Below, one piece after another: positions 5,490-5,965 of a stretch of 5,965 nt of DNA. Within the stretch, counting starts at the first letter, position 1; each line of letters begins with the position of its first letter. Source of the DNA: Geminicoccaceae bacterium (GTDB lineage: Bacteria; Pseudomonadota; Alphaproteobacteria; Geminicoccales; Geminicoccaceae); contig JAPJRA010000260.1 in the NCBI GenBank assembly GCA_030824835.1, positions 1 to 5,965 on the forward strand, given 5' to 3'. A program made the translations under genes and the position numbers. A model generated the notes under the pieces. The model worked only from the letters and a program-made list of their open reading frames with translations, did no database searches and was not told where the DNA came from.

Positions 5490-5965
5490 TTGCTCGCGGA
5501 GGGATGTCTCCCTCGGCGGAGCTGGCGCGGGCTGGCGTTGCTCGGCCTGCTAGCGGTATCGGCGCCGGGCTGGGCCGGGCCGGCCGCAGGTCAGCCGGAC
5601 AATGCACCGCCTGCTGCCGCGGATTCCGACCAGGGTGGCGCCGACGAGCTTAGCATGGTGGAGCTGAAGGCGGCATTGGCGGAGCTGCGTCGCCGGCTGG
5701 CCAGTGGTCGGGGGAGCGATCTGGCGCCGAGCCTCGATGCGGCGCGCAAGCAGATCGAGCTGCTCACGCGGAGCTTGAGCGACCTGCGCCGTGAACGCGA
5801 CAGCCTGCGCGGGCAGCTGGTGGCGGCGCGTGCGCGGCAGGCGCAGATGGAGCGTCAGCTGGAGGAGCGTGACCAGCGACTGGCGCGGGCGACCGGCGCC
5901 ATGAGCGAATTGCAGCAGCGGCTGGCAGCCGCCGACCAGCGACAGACATGGCTGGAGCGCGAGGT
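5490..5965 (+). CDS. Secreted coiled-coil protein, partial (continues past right edge)
   Basis: A reading frame stays open from 5490 to the window end (158 full codons). It encodes a basic N-terminus (PRRSWR), a hydrophobic core (GLALLGLLAVSA) and a probable signal-peptidase site after GWA near residue 29. A short Pro/Ala/Asp-rich linker follows, then a long Leu-, Gln-, Arg- and Glu-rich helix from about residue 53 to the edge, with heptad-like spacing (for example LVAARARQAQMERQLEERDQ), so a periplasmic coiled coil is likely. Such N-termini often precede OmpA-like or peptidoglycan-binding domains, but the C-terminus is not seen and the function is unknown. The start is uncertain: TTG 5490 lies 4 bp past the CopD-like stop with only a weak GAG-rich ribosome site, and GTG 5460 would overlap that gene. 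The ATG at 5504 is in another frame and stops within about 50 codons. Confidence 0.75.
   Translation, partial: MLAEGCLPRRSWRGLALLGLLAVSAPGWAGPAAGQPDNAPPAAADSDQGGADELSMVELKAALAELRRRLASGRGSDLAPSLDAARKQIELLTRSLSDLRRERDSLRGQLVAARARQAQMERQLEERDQRLARATGAMSELQQRLAAADQRQTWLERE

Noticed and set aside
5504..5655. ATG-initiated short frame after the CopD-like gene
   Set aside because: The GGAGG lies only 1 nt from this ATG, the frame stops within about 50 codons, and the overlapping frame from 5490 has a clear signal peptide and coiled coil.

Overview
The window is high-GC DNA with long intact ORFs, short gaps and no mobile-element, phage, CRISPR, rRNA or tRNA signals. It reads as ordinary chromosome of a GC-rich proteobacterium. 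The DegP, response regulator and histidine kinase arrangement, the universal stress protein subtype (C-terminal GAYTQSRLRQM motif) and the CopD-like gene look most like an alphaproteobacterium, possibly in or near the Rhodospirillales. That placement is inference from protein style, not a database match.

Left block, minus strand, positions 3077 down to 1. A Do-family (DegP/HtrA) periplasmic serine protease comes first. It is followed by a strong 17-bp-stem hairpin 13 nt past its stop, then an OmpR-family response regulator and a membrane histidine kinase. The kinase start overlaps the regulator's end, and the kinase runs off the left edge just after its phospho-acceptor His box. This looks like an envelope-stress or signal-sensing module: the two-component pair controls transcription and the protease handles damaged periplasmic proteins. 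Whether the pair regulates degP is not shown by the sequence.

Centre, about 3078-3233: a divergent intergenic region of about 155 bp with a markedly AT-rich core (ATATATAT at 3140-3147). It presumably holds promoters for both directions.

Right block, plus strand, 3234 to the right edge. The genes in order are a nitrilase-superfamily protein whose Glu-Lys-Cys catalytic triad is replaced at all three positions (Gln, Arg, Gly), a tandem-domain universal stress protein, a small four-helix CopD-like membrane protein, and the start of a secreted coiled-coil protein cut by the window edge. Gaps are 100, 37 and about 4 bp, so at least the last three genes could be one transcript.

The most notable item is the apparently catalytically dead nitrilase-fold protein. 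It keeps the family's length and scaffold motifs and heads a stress-flavoured gene group divergent from degP. No clearly new multi-gene system is demonstrated.
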